The position numbers and the translations under genes were made by a program. Shown here piece by piece: positions 1 through 11,012 of a stretch of 64,000 bases of DNA; the stretch's first letter is position 1, and every line of letters begins with the position of its first letter. The DNA is from Seriola aureovittata (lineage: Eukaryota; Chordata; Actinopteri; Carangiformes; Carangidae): contig NC_079386.1 in assembly GCF_021018895.1 (NCBI RefSeq), forward strand, positions 7,204,835-7,268,834, written 5' to 3'. The notes below the pieces were generated by a model. The model worked only from the letters and a program-made list of their open reading frames with translations. It had not been told where the DNA came from and ran no database searches.

Positions 1-3000
1 CACACACATGCATGAATAAAGGCAAATTTGTCACACTCTTCCAAATCCCTGTTGACACATTGGCATACCTGACACTTCCCAAAAAAATCAGAATGTAGTT
101 TTTATTATAAAAAAAGAAGATAAACTAGTAGAACTGTTTTTTCCCCACTAAAATCTGCAGATGCTGAGTGTTTCATCATGTATTTTCATTGAGCTGGCTG
201 GCACTTAAAATGTGAAATATCTGGTGTGATACCATGTCTGCACTTTTTAACAACAGACTCATTAGGTCACCTAGTGTGGCTGAGAGTTTGTGAGTGTGTA
301 TGCACTCGTGCAGCTCCAGCACATCTGTAAACATTTTTGCAGAGCCTGAAATGTTTCTGCCAAAGCTAAAAGATAATTAAAATAGAATTAGTCATCTTTT
401 TTATGCCTATTTTTGATGAACATCGATTAAATTAATTTTTTCCATTAGTGTCAGTGTAATCTTTATTGTTAGCTTTTTGTAAAAATCATTGCTAAATTGT
501 AATTTTATGAACCGATCTATCCATTTATTTGTGAATTAATTTGTCTCTCTAGTTACTCCCTCTTTGTTTACCTCTCTGTGAAACAAACCTCTGTCGTCCT
601 GTCACCCTTATCATCAAGTTGTCCTTTCTCCCGTCTCCACTGGCGTACAGTTGGAGGATTGTATGATCAAAAGTTTTTCATTTAGCTTCCCAGGCAGCTC
701 CACTGTTGACAGTCTGGGGGATTTTTCAGTTTTGACACACACTCTCCAACCTATCACCCTCTACCTCTCTATTAGTGTCTCTCAATCTGTCTTATATTTC
801 TCAAAACATGTGGCAAGGGAGTCATTGCTGTTAAACAAACAAGATGGGGGACATCTTCAGTGTTCATTCAAAGATTTGCATTTTTATTTTCTATTCTCAG
901 TCAGCACTGGAATACTTTATGCTGAGATAGACTGGCCATTCTTTAGCATACATGAATGCAAAAGTTCACATTTTGGGCCAGTTTTTCTTCCATTACCCTC
1001 TATGTATCGTAGAGGGGAATATTTGCAATCCAACTCTTTGCTTTTGCACAATGCATTTTACATGAGGCTCAGCCAGCTTGCACCATTCATTAAGCATTTA
1101 AACAATGTGTCAAAGCTGTAGCTTGCTTTATAGTGTTCAGAGTAAATCCTCAATGCTTACTTTATGTAGTAAATGCTGCCAATTTCTCATCTCAGCCACA
1201 AAAGTCAGAGTATTCCTCTAAATCTCCCCTACAGATATTCATACCATGACAACAATAACAATCCACCCTCAATGTTTAATGCACAAACACCAGGAGGCTT
1301 CCTCACACACAGCTTACTGAAGAATTGACTCACCATCCCACTGATTCAGTTAAATTCAGAGTTCAGCTTTGCTACAAACCATTTTTCCTTTCCTTTCACA
1401 GTGTTTGCATTTGTGTGCCCGTGTTTATGTGAAAGCTGCAAGTTTGAGATAAATCTGATAAATGTTACTGTCACTCACACCATATCTTGTGGTACAGTTG
1501 GAGTATAAATCCAATTGGAGTAAAACTTATATAAGTTAAAGTAAAAATTGTTTAAAGGGAAGAAAGTGGAATATTATTGAATGAAATTATTTCCTAAAAC
1601 AGCTAGAGCTACATTGGTAGTGGTGGCATGCTTCATGACAACTAACTGGAGGCAATACTTAATTGCATCTGTTCATCTTGTGTTTATTCGGCTGTTATTA
1701 GAAGTTCTAGTTTGACTAGTGTATTAGCAGCTGCAAATGTTCTGTTGGCATGTAAGCACAGGAATATACTCACGGTTACATATTACATGCAAGACAGCGA
1801 GATATCTGCATCCCTATGTGCCATAGCTGAAGGTTTGCATGCAAGCAGCATGGAACAAGTATTGTTTCTTTAATGGAGCTTTTGGTGGCATTAATTAGTC
1901 AGCAAGCACTCATTCCAGCATTATATCACATGCTCTCACATGCAGACAGTCACAAATACACGCAAGTAGTTTGCATGCATAGGGAAGGCGCAAAGCGGTA
2001 ATTGAGGCGTCTTCTCATATTTGTTCTGTCACGCTCAGCTCGTTTGTGGTGTGGGTGGACAGAGCGAATGGACAAGGGAGAGGAAACTGACAAAGACAAG
2101 AGGACAAAAGAGAGAAGGAGGCAGACAGTGGGAGGATGGATGGGGAGACTGGGGTAGAGAGAGAGAATAAGGCCATCAGAAAGAAGGTGAATTCAAGAAA
2201 TAAGATTACTGTTAAAAATACAGCACCATCCCTCAGAGGCCCGCTCTCAAAAATAAAGAGAGGGAAAATCAGTGACAATAAAAATAGAGAGTGGGAGCAA
2301 GCTGTTGTGTGGTTTAAAGAGAAATTGGGAGAAAGAACAAATAACCTTGAAGGAAGAGTCTTTTCATTCATTAATGCAGACACTCTCTGTCTCACACACA
2401 CACACACACACTCAGTCACTATCTGTCTGTGTTTCACACTTAAAACAATCACGCAGTTTAGGTATAAGATATCCTCAGAGGACACAATCTTAATGAGCAT
2501 GGAGTCCAATGAGCATGCCATCTTTGAAGTGTTTTTCTCTCAAACACACAAATGAGTAAGCTATCTTTGAACTGTTAGCTCTGTGACTAATAGCATTGCA
2601 CTGGGCCCTTTGTCTGGAGATTTCCGCAAGGCATGCACACACATGCACATGATGCATGTACACAAATGGCTAGTGAGGATATTAAACACACTGAATACAA
2701 TACAGCAGCGCACACACATTAAAAAACAACAATAGTATAGTATGTATAGTAATAGTATGCACAGTATGTATGCACACAGGAGAACTGATCAACTGTTTAA
2801 TTTGATACACACAGCACTATGCCTCAAGTGTAATGAGAGAAAAGACACCTAAAGATTACCAATATAGTACTTAACATGTTTAGGCATGCAATTTAGGCGA
2901 TGATTATTTTATCCTGATTGAAGCTAAGATAAAAAAAAGACCCACATACAAAGAGGTAGCACTCGAAGCTTTGCTATTGGCTTATTCTGTTTGTTCATTT

Positions 3001-3936
3001 TCCAAGAAAAATGTGTTGAAGCACTGACGCAGAATAAATAGGCTAATTGTATGGAGATTCCAGCAACTTTGCTTCCCTTGCTCTGAGCCTAGTAGACTGT
3101 GTGTCATCATGAGCAGATGAACTCAGTGAAAATAAAAACAAAACAGTGGCCTTTAGGCGAGATACCTGTGTCTTGCCATAATCTCTTCACCAGACATTAT
3201 TAGTAGCCTCAGATCGATTTGTCTCTGCAAGTTTTGTTAGATACCAACAACTGTGTGGGAAGAAAAATGTCATATCGTTAGTCTCCACTTTCCACAATTA
3301 CCCTTTTCTCTGTCTTTCTTCTTTGTTCTCTTTCTCCTTTGCTACTTACAAGAAAGTGCGAGGATGATGTGTCACATGCGGCACCACTGCAGTCATTTGA
3401 TGGGCTGATGGTACTTTACTGGAGAGAAAAAGATGAATTGAGAGTGAGTGGGAGAGATGGAGGGAACAAAAGTGGAAATCACTGCAGATCTTGACACAAC
3501 AGTGGTCCCACTTTTATGCAAATTTAAAAATAACTTGCATTAATAAGTTTTATATTCTCTCTGATTCAAGCATTTCTCTCTCTTTCTCTATTCCTCAAAA
3601 CAGCTTCCCATGTTATCCGTATCTTCTTCCTCCTCCCACCCAAAGTCTCTGTGTCACTTTAATGCTTTGACAGGTTGCAGCTTTTATCCAGACGTATAGT
3701 TGTGAAGTTTGATGTGAAGGTTTTACCAGCACTTTGTACATCCCACATGCTTCAGACTCCCATGGGAATGCTATGAATGGAAAAACATTCAGAAAGACTA
3801 TATGACTTTGAATAACACCTTGGCAAATTGTTTGTTTCCCCTTCTCTCTTCTTTTTTATGCCCTTATCCTCTTCACCTCTCATTTCCTCCCCTTCTATCT
3901 TCCTTCCTTTTGTCCTCTTGTAACATCCTATCCCAG
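1..3936 (+). other. pcx intron, 5' part, no exon recognised
   Basis: This stretch ends in a pyrimidine-rich acceptor tract and CCCAG just before the first recognisable pcx exon, so it is read as intron. I looked for the preceding pcx coding segment (the end of the carboxyltransferase domain) and did not find it, so that exon lies left of the window. The stretch is AT-rich, with a short CA run at 2392-2411 and pyrimidine-rich tracts near 3300-3350 and 3560-3640. Open frames at 651-1121 and 2015-2555 show no domain features and are probably chance. Confidence 0.7.
2392..2411. repeat. (CA)n microsatellite
   Basis: About ten uninterrupted CA dinucleotides lie within the pcx intron. Open frames on both strands run through it, so they are not evidence of coding. 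Confidence 0.8.
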
Positions 3937-4111
3937 GTGCTGAAGTCTCTCCCCCGTATTGAGGGTCGTCCCGGTGCCTCTCTGCCACCTATGGACTTCA
4001 AGGCCCTGGAGGAGGGGCTCCGAACTGCACATAGTGATGAGATCACCCCTGAGGATGTGATGTCAGCAGCCATGTACCCGAAGGTGTTCCAGGAATTTAA
4101 GGAATTTACCT
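3937..4111 (+). CDS. pcx: pyruvate carboxylase, exon coding the end of the CT/tetramerisation region
   Basis: Pyruvate carboxylase is a mitochondrial biotin enzyme that makes oxaloacetate from pyruvate, bicarbonate and ATP. This exon starts on a codon boundary after CCCAG and reads [18 protein letters not shown], then [19 protein letters not shown], the conserved segment linking the carboxyltransferase domain to the biotin carrier end. It is 175 nt long (58 codons plus one base) and ends at a GTGAGT donor, giving a phase-1 intron. The stray base joins the first two bases of the exon at 12167 to make a serine codon. A BEL/Pao element sits only 59 bp downstream of this donor. The match to the family is strong. 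Which teleost paralogue it is cannot be told from this window. Confidence 0.93.
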
Positions 4112-4165
4112 GTGAGTGGGCAGATTGGATGTTTGTGTATAGATCATCATAATGGTTTAAGAATA

Positions 4166-4170
4166 GGAAT
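4166..4170. repeat. target-site duplication, left copy (GGAAT)
   Basis: GGAAT lies directly before the TGTAG start of the left LTR and is repeated at 11334-11338 directly after the right LTR. A 5-bp duplication fits BEL/Pao integrases. Confidence 0.9.
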
Positions 4171-4491
4171 TGTAGTTTTCCATTTATTAAAGCCATAGCT
4201 TGACGCTCTCTTATCCCTCTCGTCCGCTTCGAAATCCACCAAAAATTCCACGAGACCACTTGTAAAGTTAAATTTTTTACTTTTCATTAAAGGATAATAC
4301 AAAAACAAAATCTTTTCCACTTTCGAAAATAATAATATTCAATATACAACAAAAAGGAGAGATAGAGAAATAGAGTGAGAGAGAGGTCAAAAAACTGTGT
4401 GGCTCTACTCTCTCTGCTTGTCCGAAAGCCTTAATTTACTTTGTGCCATTCAACCGCTTAAACATCAACAAAATGCTTTTCGGCTCCTACA
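4171..4491 (-). repeat. BEL/Pao 3' LTR (left copy)
   Basis: This 321-bp terminal repeat has 5-bp inverted ends (TGTAG and CTACA). It is identical to the copy at 11013-11333 except at 4238. On the minus strand an AATAAA lies at 4183-4188, close to the end of the repeat, and may serve as the polyadenylation signal. The adjoining internal sequence, read on the minus strand, has a short purine-rich stretch (AGGGGTCGG) that may be the polypurine tract. Confidence 0.95.
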
Positions 4492-4692
4492 TTACCGACC
4501 CCTAATTGTTATCAATAGCATGAAACAATTACTCAAAACTTAACTTAAATCGAAGGAGCCGACATGCTAAGCTAATTTACTAAAGTTAAATTATCTGGAG
4601 ACATCTTGTTCTCTTCTTCGTCCCGGCCAAACGGGTACTCCTGATTTAGTCCAAAAAATGTCTCTTCTCGTCTCAAATGAAGACTTAGTCCA
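4492..4692 (-). other. BEL/Pao non-coding 3' internal segment
   Basis: This 201-bp stretch lies between the stop of the integrase frame and the 3' LTR. No coding frame or motif was seen apart from the purine-rich stretch next to the LTR. Confidence 0.7.
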
Positions 4693-6822
4693 TCAATTAT
4701 CCTCTGCCTCTTGAAGAAGACATAGTTTTGTTACTGGGCGACGAAGCTCATTGGTCTTGGTCTTGACTTTAACCTGACGAACAAAGCCATTCTTGTCAGG
4801 AAGAGTCTCTAAAATTCTTCCAAGTGGCCATGAGTTTCTGGGTGATGTGTCGTCCACAATTAGTACCACATCACCGACACAGAAGTTTCTTCCAGATGTG
4901 GACCATTTTTGACGTTCTTGGAGCTGTGCGAGATATTCTTTGCACCAGCGCTTCCAGAAGACGTCTGTAAGGTACTGGACCTGTTTCCATCTGCGATTAG
5001 CATATCGGTCATCCTTATTGAATACACCTGGTGGTAACTCTGGGTTGACCTTAAGTAACAGCAGGTGGTTTGGCGTTAAGGCCTCCAAATCATTGAGGTC
5101 TGAAGATGCCTTTGTGATGGGCCTGCTGTTTATAACAGCCTCAGCTTCACACAGCAAGGTGTGTAGATCTTCTTCCCCCAAAATTTGTTCCTTCACTGTG
5201 ACGTTCAGAATCTTTCTGACTGAACGAATCAGCCGCTCCCAGCTCCCACCATGGTGAGAACCTGCTGGAGGATTGAAGTGCCACTGAACACCTCTTTGTT
5301 GCAAGTCTTTTCCAATCTTGCTGGTGTTCCATTCTTTGATTGATTTCTTCAACTCACTGTCAGCCGACCGAAAGTTGGTTCCATTATCTGAGTACATCTC
5401 TCTGACTTGTCCTCTTCTGGCAAGAAATCTCCTGATTGCATTGAGACATGAATCAGTGTCAAGTGAAGATGCGACTTCTAGATGTACTGCTCTTATGGCG
5501 AGACATGTAAAAATGACACCATATCTCTTTGCATGCACTCTTCCTCGTTTCACTAGGAATGGGCCAAAGTAGTCAACACCGACTCTTGTGAATGGGGGAT
5601 CATCTGGTAGAACCCTGCATCTTGGTAGATCTGCCATCAGTTGCTTGCCAGCAGTTCCATGTAATCGCTTACAAGTAACACACTTGGACAAGAACTTCCT
5701 AATGGCTCCATTTGCTCCAGGGATCCAGTATTTCTGTCGCAGTTGAGCCAACATGGGATTCCTGCCGGCATGAGCTGTTACATCATGAATGTGCCTCAGT
5801 ACAAGCTGTGTAATGTGTGAATCCTTTGGCAAGATAGCTTGCTGCTTGGAATCATCTGGCATCGCTGCTCGGCTCAACCTTCCTCCAACTCTCATGACTC
5901 CATTTTGAAATACTGGATTCAGCTTATAGAGCGAGCTGCTTTTCTTGACCCTTTGACATTCCTTCAGCATTGTCAAATCTTCTTTGAAGTTCCTTTTCTG
6001 ACAGTACATCACGATTTCCATTTCTGCTACTGTCAAATCCTCACACGTTAGGTGCGTTCCCTTGTAAGCTTTCTTGAACTGATTCATCCTGCTTTCCTCG
6101 CTTAATGTGTTTGATTCCTTTCTCTTTCCTTTCAGCTCTTTAAGCAAATCTTTCAGTTTCAGAAACCAAGCTACAGCACGTTTTAGCTTGCTCCAGGATG
6201 AGTAGTAAACAATCAACTGGTTCATTGCGTCCTTTGGCTCTTGTAGCTGAATAACATGAGTTTGAGCTACTCTTTTGACCTCTGGGTCATTCTTGTCCAA
6301 TTGCATTCCAGGATCTGGATTCTTAGGCCACTGGTCTTGTGGACAAAGCAAGAAACCTGGTCCTGAGAGCCAACTTTCATTCTTCAAGAATGCTTCCACG
6401 GTCTGTCCTCTTGAAACATGATTAGCAGGATTCAGATTGGTGTTGATGTATCTCCATTGTGACGTCTGAGAGTGCTCCAGGATTGATGAGATTCTGTTAG
6501 AAACAAAAGTCTTGAATCTTGTGCTTTCACTGTTCAAGTACTTTAGCACAGCCGTGCTATCTGTCCAAAAGATGGATTCATGAAAATCCATTTCAAGCTC
6601 TTTCTTCAGAAGCTTATCCATCTTGACTGCAACGGTGGCTGCAGTTAGTTCCATTCTTGGTATGGTTGGGGACTTTAAAGGTGCGACCCTTGCCTTTGCC
6701 ATAATTAGAGCGGATTGAACTTCACCATTTGCAGAGTGCAGCAGAAGGTAGCTTGCTTTACCGTAGGCATCTTCACTTTGCTTCAGCGAAGTGATGTAGC
6801 TGTGCGCAGACTGGTGCACCAA
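4693..6822 (-). CDS. BEL/Pao Pol, C-terminal part: RNase H, integrase, DUF5641-like end
   Basis: The open frame is 709 codons, but the first dozen or so residues are not Pol-like. Homology begins near 6780 at SEDAYG, where this frame takes over from the one at 6773-10777. RNase H residues visible are E58 and D88 (FWTDST). The integrase zinc finger is H344, H351, C381, C384. The integrase catalytic triad is D417 (VDYFG), D479 (YSDNGTNF) and E529 (GGSWERL). The tail (about 610-700, with NFCVGDVVLIVDD) matches the DUF5641 region found at the end of BEL/Pao and related integrases. Because the frame lacks a start of its own next to the domain, it is read as the second half of one broken polyprotein. 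Confidence 0.88.
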   Translation of the reverse strand: MVHQSAHSYITSLKQSEDAYGKASYLLLHSANGEVQSALIMAKARVAPLKSPTIPRMELTAATVAVKMDKLLKKELEMDFHESIFWTDSTAVLKYLNSESTRFKTFVSNRISSILEHSQTSQWRYINTNLNPANHVSRGQTVEAFLKNESWLSGPGFLLCPQDQWPKNPDPGMQLDKNDPEVKRVAQTHVIQLQEPKDAMNQLIVYYSSWSKLKRAVAWFLKLKDLLKELKGKRKESNTLSEESRMNQFKKAYKGTHLTCEDLTVAEMEIVMYCQKRNFKEDLTMLKECQRVKKSSSLYKLNPVFQNGVMRVGGRLSRAAMPDDSKQQAILPKDSHITQLVLRHIHDVTAHAGRNPMLAQLRQKYWIPGANGAIRKFLSKCVTCKRLHGTAGKQLMADLPRCRVLPDDPPFTRVGVDYFGPFLVKRGRVHAKRYGVIFTCLAIRAVHLEVASSLDTDSCLNAIRRFLARRGQVREMYSDNGTNFRSADSELKKSIKEWNTSKIGKDLQQRGVQWHFNPPAGSHHGGSWERLIRSVRKILNVTVKEQILGEEDLHTLLCEAEAVINSRPITKASSDLNDLEALTPNHLLLLKVNPELPPGVFNKDDRYANRRWKQVQYLTDVFWKRWCKEYLAQLQERQKWSTSGRNFCVGDVVLIVDDTSPRNSWPLGRILETLPDKNGFVRQVKVKTKTNELRRPVTKLCLLQEAEDN

Positions 6823-9800
6823 ACTGCTTAGTCTTGATGCATCTGTTCACACCAAAGTTCTCAAGTTGTTGCAGAGTTGAGACCCAATTTGTCCAGCTTT
6901 TAACAACGCTGCCTGGCAAATCTTCATCCCAACCACACTTCTGTCGGCATAAATCTTGCAGGATTCTTTTAGCCGGTAGTATTACTGGAGCAAGAAAACC
7001 CATTGGGTCATAGATAGAACTGATGAAGGAAAGCAGACCTCTCCTAGTGTGTGGTCGATCTTTAAGGTTGATCTTGAACTTGAACTGATCTGATTCGGCA
7101 CACCACTGGATTCCCAATGTTCTCTCCATTGGCAAGTTATCTTCATCCAGGTCCAAAACTTGAAACCCTTGTGCTCTTTCCTCTTCTGGAATTGAGCTAA
7201 GCACCTTTCGGCTGCTGCTTGCCCATTTTGTCAGTCGAAATCCACCTTTTGCCAACATGTTCTTCAAGTCAGTGCAAAGGGTGATTGCTGTGTCTTCATC
7301 AGCAATTGACTTAAGGCAGTCATCCACGTAAAAGTTTTTCTTCACTGTTTTAGCAACTTCTTGTCCAAATGTATTTTCAAAGTCAGTTGCACATTTCTGA
7401 AGTGCAAAGGTTGCAACACTTGGTGATGATGTTGCTCCAAAGATGTGAACCAACATTTTGTGTTCAACAAGCTCTTTCTCATAATTCCCATCAGGCCACC
7501 AGAGAAACCTGAAGAAATCTGTGTCATCGTCACTTACTCTGACCTGGTGGAACATGGCCTCCACATCTGCCAAAACTGCCACAGTCTCTTGTCGGAACCT
7601 CATGAGGACTCCCACTAGCGAGCTTGTTAAGTCCGGTCCTTGCAGAAGCTGTTGATTCAGAGATATTCCCTGAAAGCTTGCTCCGCAGTCAAAGACCACA
7701 CGCAGCTTTTGTTTGACTGGATGTTTGACTCCATGGTGAGGGAGATACCACATTCTCCCCTTAGCTGGCTTGGGATTAGCACTGTCAAGCTTCACTGCGT
7801 AGCCTTTCTTTAGAATGTTATCCATGAATGCAGCATATTCGGTGTGAAACTTGGCATCTCTGGAGAATCTTTTCCGTAAGTTCAGCGCACGTTGTTCTGC
7901 GACTGATCTGTTGTTTGGCATGCACAATGACTTGTTTCTTACAGGAAGACAAACACTGTAATGACCATCCACAAGTTTCGAGGATTGAGACACCATGTTG
8001 ATAAACTGGTGGTCATCCTTTGACATTTCAATCTCTTCGTTTTGTCCAGCATCAGGAAAGTCCTGCTTGAACTGTAGTTGCCAGAGCTCTTCAAGTCTGG
8101 CTACAGAGATTCGATTTGCAGTCACTTCTGTAAGTCTGTTCGTCTCCATCATATCATTTCCACCTCTGAGCGGTCCGTTCACTGTCCAGCCTAATATTGT
8201 TTTCACAGCAAATGGTCCATCATCCACGCTGCGGACCACTTGAAGTGGTTCCATTACCTTGGGAACGTTAGTTCCTATCAGTAATCCAACCTCTGCTTGA
8301 ACAGTGGGAAGTTTCACCTCCTTTAGGTGAGGCCACTTGTCTACATCTTCTTGGCGGGGAATATTATCTTTGGTAACGGGGATGGTGTTTTGTGAGTACA
8401 CCTCTGAAAGCTCAATAAAATGGTCACCATCCAGGCTACTAACTTCCAGCCCAGTCACAATGCAGGTGTTTACTATGGATACATTTCCCATTGTTCGCAG
8501 TGAGATGCTTGCATTGCGTCCAGTCATGTTAAGTTCGTTTATCAGTGAGTCTGTAGCAAAAGTAGCTGTACTACCTGGATCCAAAAATGCGTACGTTGTC
8601 ACTGCTTTGGTTCCCTTTTGCGCCTTGACGTGCACTGGAACAATTGACAGAACATAATCGTCCTTACCGGCCCCAGTGACTCCACAAGTTTCCATCGGTT
8701 TTACAAGGGCACTTGATACGGCTGTATCACCACTCTCTTTTGTTGTTTCTTCTCGTGAGTCTTTAGTGTTTATGTGCAGCAGCGTAGGATGGAGTCGAGA
8801 GCATTCCTGACACTGAAGTTTCTCTTTGCAGCTGTTACTCATGTGACCATGTTTCAAACATGCGAAGCACAGACCTTTGCTTCTCAAGAAGTCAATCTTT
8901 TCTTTGTGTGGCTTGTTCTTAAGTTTCCTGCAGACTGTGAGACTGTGCTGCTCTCCTTTACAATAACCACAAGGCTTGCTGTTTGCATCCACTTTGACAA
9001 TTTGCATTTTTGACATAGCGTGTGTGTCGTTTACCGCCTTCACTGTGTTTTCAGTTCTGGGTGGAACAATGGCTGTTGTAAAGACTTTCTTTGGTTTGAG
9101 TGTCTCTGAGTATTGCAGTTTTGATTTCTGTTGAACCGGTTCTCTTGTGCTTGTTGTGCTAGTTGTTTCTTTTAGGTTACCATAGAGTGGGTGCAATAGA
9201 TACCGAACTTGCTTGTTGACGAAGTTGACAAAATCCGTGAACTTTGCTCTTTTCTTTGTTTTTTCTTGTAGGTCGCAGGCATATTTCCTCCAAGTTTCTT
9301 TGAGTTTATATGGAAGCTTATTAGCCAGTGCCTTTATGTTAGCTGTGTTGTCCAAGTCTTCCAAATAGCTGATGTCTGTCATAGTGTTGGAGCAGCCAGT
9401 GAGGAATAATGCGAAAGACTGTAGCGCGGAGCCATCTTCTGACTTGATCGCTGGCCAATCCAAAGCCTCCTCTATGTAGGCCTCTGCTATCATGAAGTCA
9501 TCGCCAAAAAACTCCTTTAGCATTTGTTTAGCCTTTGCGTAACCAGCAGCGGGTTCCATGTGGATACAGCTCTTAACCAATTCGTGTGGTTGTCCACTTG
9601 TGTACTGCAGCAAAAATTGTAGGCGATCTCGATTGTCACTAGTGCGGCCTTCAACACCATGTTCAATAGATCTGATGAAGGATTTATACTCCAGTGCATT
9701 GCCTTCGAACATTGGAATGGCAAGATCAGGAAGTAGCGATGCTTTGTGATTCTTCACAAGGTACTCTGTGACGTTGGCTTGCTGTGAGATGGCCTTACAC

Positions 9801-10777
9801 AGACTATCAAGAGCTGGTCCATCATTGCTTTCCATTTTTGGTGCAGACTGGGGACCTTGAGCAGTTACCAGCTGGGCATTGTTCTTAACATCAGGTGTAG
9901 GTAATGTGTGCTGTGGTTGAGGTTGAAGAATATTTTTCACCTCTGTTTTGCCAACCTGTTGATCAACTTCCAAGATACTCTTGTCTGCTTGTGTATATTC
10001 ATATTTTTGCAAGACTTCCAATTTTGCATCAGACTCGGCAAGAGCAGTCTGCATCTCGTGCATTTCTTTTCTAGCCTTTATTGCAACTTCTATTCTTTTT
10101 TGTTCAGCTTCAAATTCAGCTTCACGCCTTTTTTCCTCCGCATGCAGTTGAGCCTCTCTGCATCTTTTTTCTGCATGCCAATTTGCTTCTTCCCTTTCAA
10201 TATCCAACTTCCCCTTTAAAGCTGCAGCCTTTGCCATTAATGAAGCACGCTCCATTTCAGCCTTTATCCTAACAGAGGAAGACGATGATAATGTGGTTCC
10301 ACATGATGATCCAGGTTTACTTCGCCGTTTAGTGGTTGATTTTGATGATGTGGACCTACTGTCTGTGTGCTTTATCTGTCTGTCACACTCTTCAGCTTGC
10401 TCAGAGCGTTTCAGGACATCCTTCATCCATTTTTCACATTTCCAGAAGAAATCATTCATTGTTTCATTTTTAGAATCAAACCAATTAGTTTGATTATCCA
10501 AAAATTCGTCCACAGTCATAAATCGTTGCAAACCAGAATTTAGATCAAAAAATTCCTTTTGCAAAGCACTGAAGTCCACACGCACCTTGTTCTTAACAAT
10601 GTCAACATTGTCATCATCCTCCATTAATTGTTCAATTTGCTTTACCATGGTTGTTAGCTGGGACAGCTTGTACCTGCGTGCCTGGATTTGCTTTGTCTTT
10701 TGTTCTTCCATCGCTTTCCCAGTCAATTTTACTGTTCTTTTTTCACTGTCCTGTTCATCCATTACAATGTTTTCCAC
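6773..10777 (-). CDS. BEL/Pao Gag-Pol polyprotein, N-terminal part: Gag, protease, reverse transcriptase
   Basis: This 1334-codon frame starts at the first ATG after the 235-bp leader. Residues 170-260 are a charged Glu/Lys/Arg-rich helix, probably coiled coil. About 345-535 resembles the DUF1759 Gag core. Two CCHC zinc knuckles follow (C603, C606, H611, C616 and C637, C640, H645, C650), then a third Cys/His cluster at about 656-668. The aspartic protease active site is FLDPGS at about 731-736, where the usual Ser/Thr after Asp is Pro. The reverse transcriptase spans about 990-1300, with LADVEAMF (D1071) and YVDD at 1150-1153. The frame stops at the very start of RNase H (HHFAEAK). At that point the position normally held by the first catalytic aspartate is glutamate. 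Confidence 0.93.
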   Translation of the reverse strand: MENIVMDEQDSEKRTVKLTGKAMEEQKTKQIQARRYKLSQLTTMVKQIEQLMEDDDNVDIVKNKVRVDFSALQKEFFDLNSGLQRFMTVDEFLDNQTNWFDSKNETMNDFFWKCEKWMKDVLKRSEQAEECDRQIKHTDSRSTSSKSTTKRRSKPGSSCGTTLSSSSSVRIKAEMERASLMAKAAALKGKLDIEREEANWHAEKRCREAQLHAEEKRREAEFEAEQKRIEVAIKARKEMHEMQTALAESDAKLEVLQKYEYTQADKSILEVDQQVGKTEVKNILQPQPQHTLPTPDVKNNAQLVTAQGPQSAPKMESNDGPALDSLCKAISQQANVTEYLVKNHKASLLPDLAIPMFEGNALEYKSFIRSIEHGVEGRTSDNRDRLQFLLQYTSGQPHELVKSCIHMEPAAGYAKAKQMLKEFFGDDFMIAEAYIEEALDWPAIKSEDGSALQSFALFLTGCSNTMTDISYLEDLDNTANIKALANKLPYKLKETWRKYACDLQEKTKKRAKFTDFVNFVNKQVRYLLHPLYGNLKETTSTTSTREPVQQKSKLQYSETLKPKKVFTTAIVPPRTENTVKAVNDTHAMSKMQIVKVDANSKPCGYCKGEQHSLTVCRKLKNKPHKEKIDFLRSKGLCFACLKHGHMSNSCKEKLQCQECSRLHPTLLHINTKDSREETTKESGDTAVSSALVKPMETCGVTGAGKDDYVLSIVPVHVKAQKGTKAVTTYAFLDPGSTATFATDSLINELNMTGRNASISLRTMGNVSIVNTCIVTGLEVSSLDGDHFIELSEVYSQNTIPVTKDNIPRQEDVDKWPHLKEVKLPTVQAEVGLLIGTNVPKVMEPLQVVRSVDDGPFAVKTILGWTVNGPLRGGNDMMETNRLTEVTANRISVARLEELWQLQFKQDFPDAGQNEEIEMSKDDHQFINMVSQSSKLVDGHYSVCLPVRNKSLCMPNNRSVAEQRALNLRKRFSRDAKFHTEYAAFMDNILKKGYAVKLDSANPKPAKGRMWYLPHHGVKHPVKQKLRVVFDCGASFQGISLNQQLLQGPDLTSSLVGVLMRFRQETVAVLADVEAMFHQVRVSDDDTDFFRFLWWPDGNYEKELVEHKMLVHIFGATSSPSVATFALQKCATDFENTFGQEVAKTVKKNFYVDDCLKSIADEDTAITLCTDLKNMLAKGGFRLTKWASSSRKVLSSIPEEERAQGFQVLDLDEDNLPMERTLGIQWCAESDQFKFKINLKDRPHTRRGLLSFISSIYDPMGFLAPVILPAKRILQDLCRQKCGWDEDLPGSVVKSWTNWVSTLQQLENFGVNRCIKTKQFGAPVCAQLHHFAEAK

Positions 10778-11012
10778 TTCGTTGTTCAGCCGAACAACGT
10801 CCTTTAATCTGTATGTCGCACACCTGTAATGCTGTCCAGGTGGACTATCAAACTGTATATAAGCAAGGTAAGATACAACTTACGGCGTTATGTCAACACG
10901 AAGTTCTTTCCGTGACGTCCGCAATGTCCGCAATATTCCTTCGTCCGTAATCCATTTGCATTCAGACAGTTCCAAGATCCAATACTCCATGCAGAGCGAG
11001 TTTTTTGACTAA
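10778..11012 (-). other. BEL/Pao 5' leader
   Basis: This 235-bp untranslated leader lies between the 5' LTR and the Gag start codon. The primer-binding site should lie close to 11012, but I could not assign a tRNA with confidence. A short open frame runs from the LTR into the leader (11162 to 10962) and stops before Gag, so it is not taken as coding. Confidence 0.65.

Noticed and set aside
651..1121. 156-codon + strand open frame
   Set aside because: No domain, low-complexity pyrimidine-rich surroundings and no splice or promoter context. It lies within a pcx intron.
2731..2775. AGTATAGTATG-type motifs resembling the satellite core in the first pcx intron
   Set aside because: Only a few short, irregular copies occur without the A-tract part of the unit. 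This is likely chance in AT-rich DNA.
3873..4259. Minus-strand open frame overlapping the pcx exon and left LTR
   Set aside because: It is the antisense shadow of the pcx exon joined to LTR sequence.
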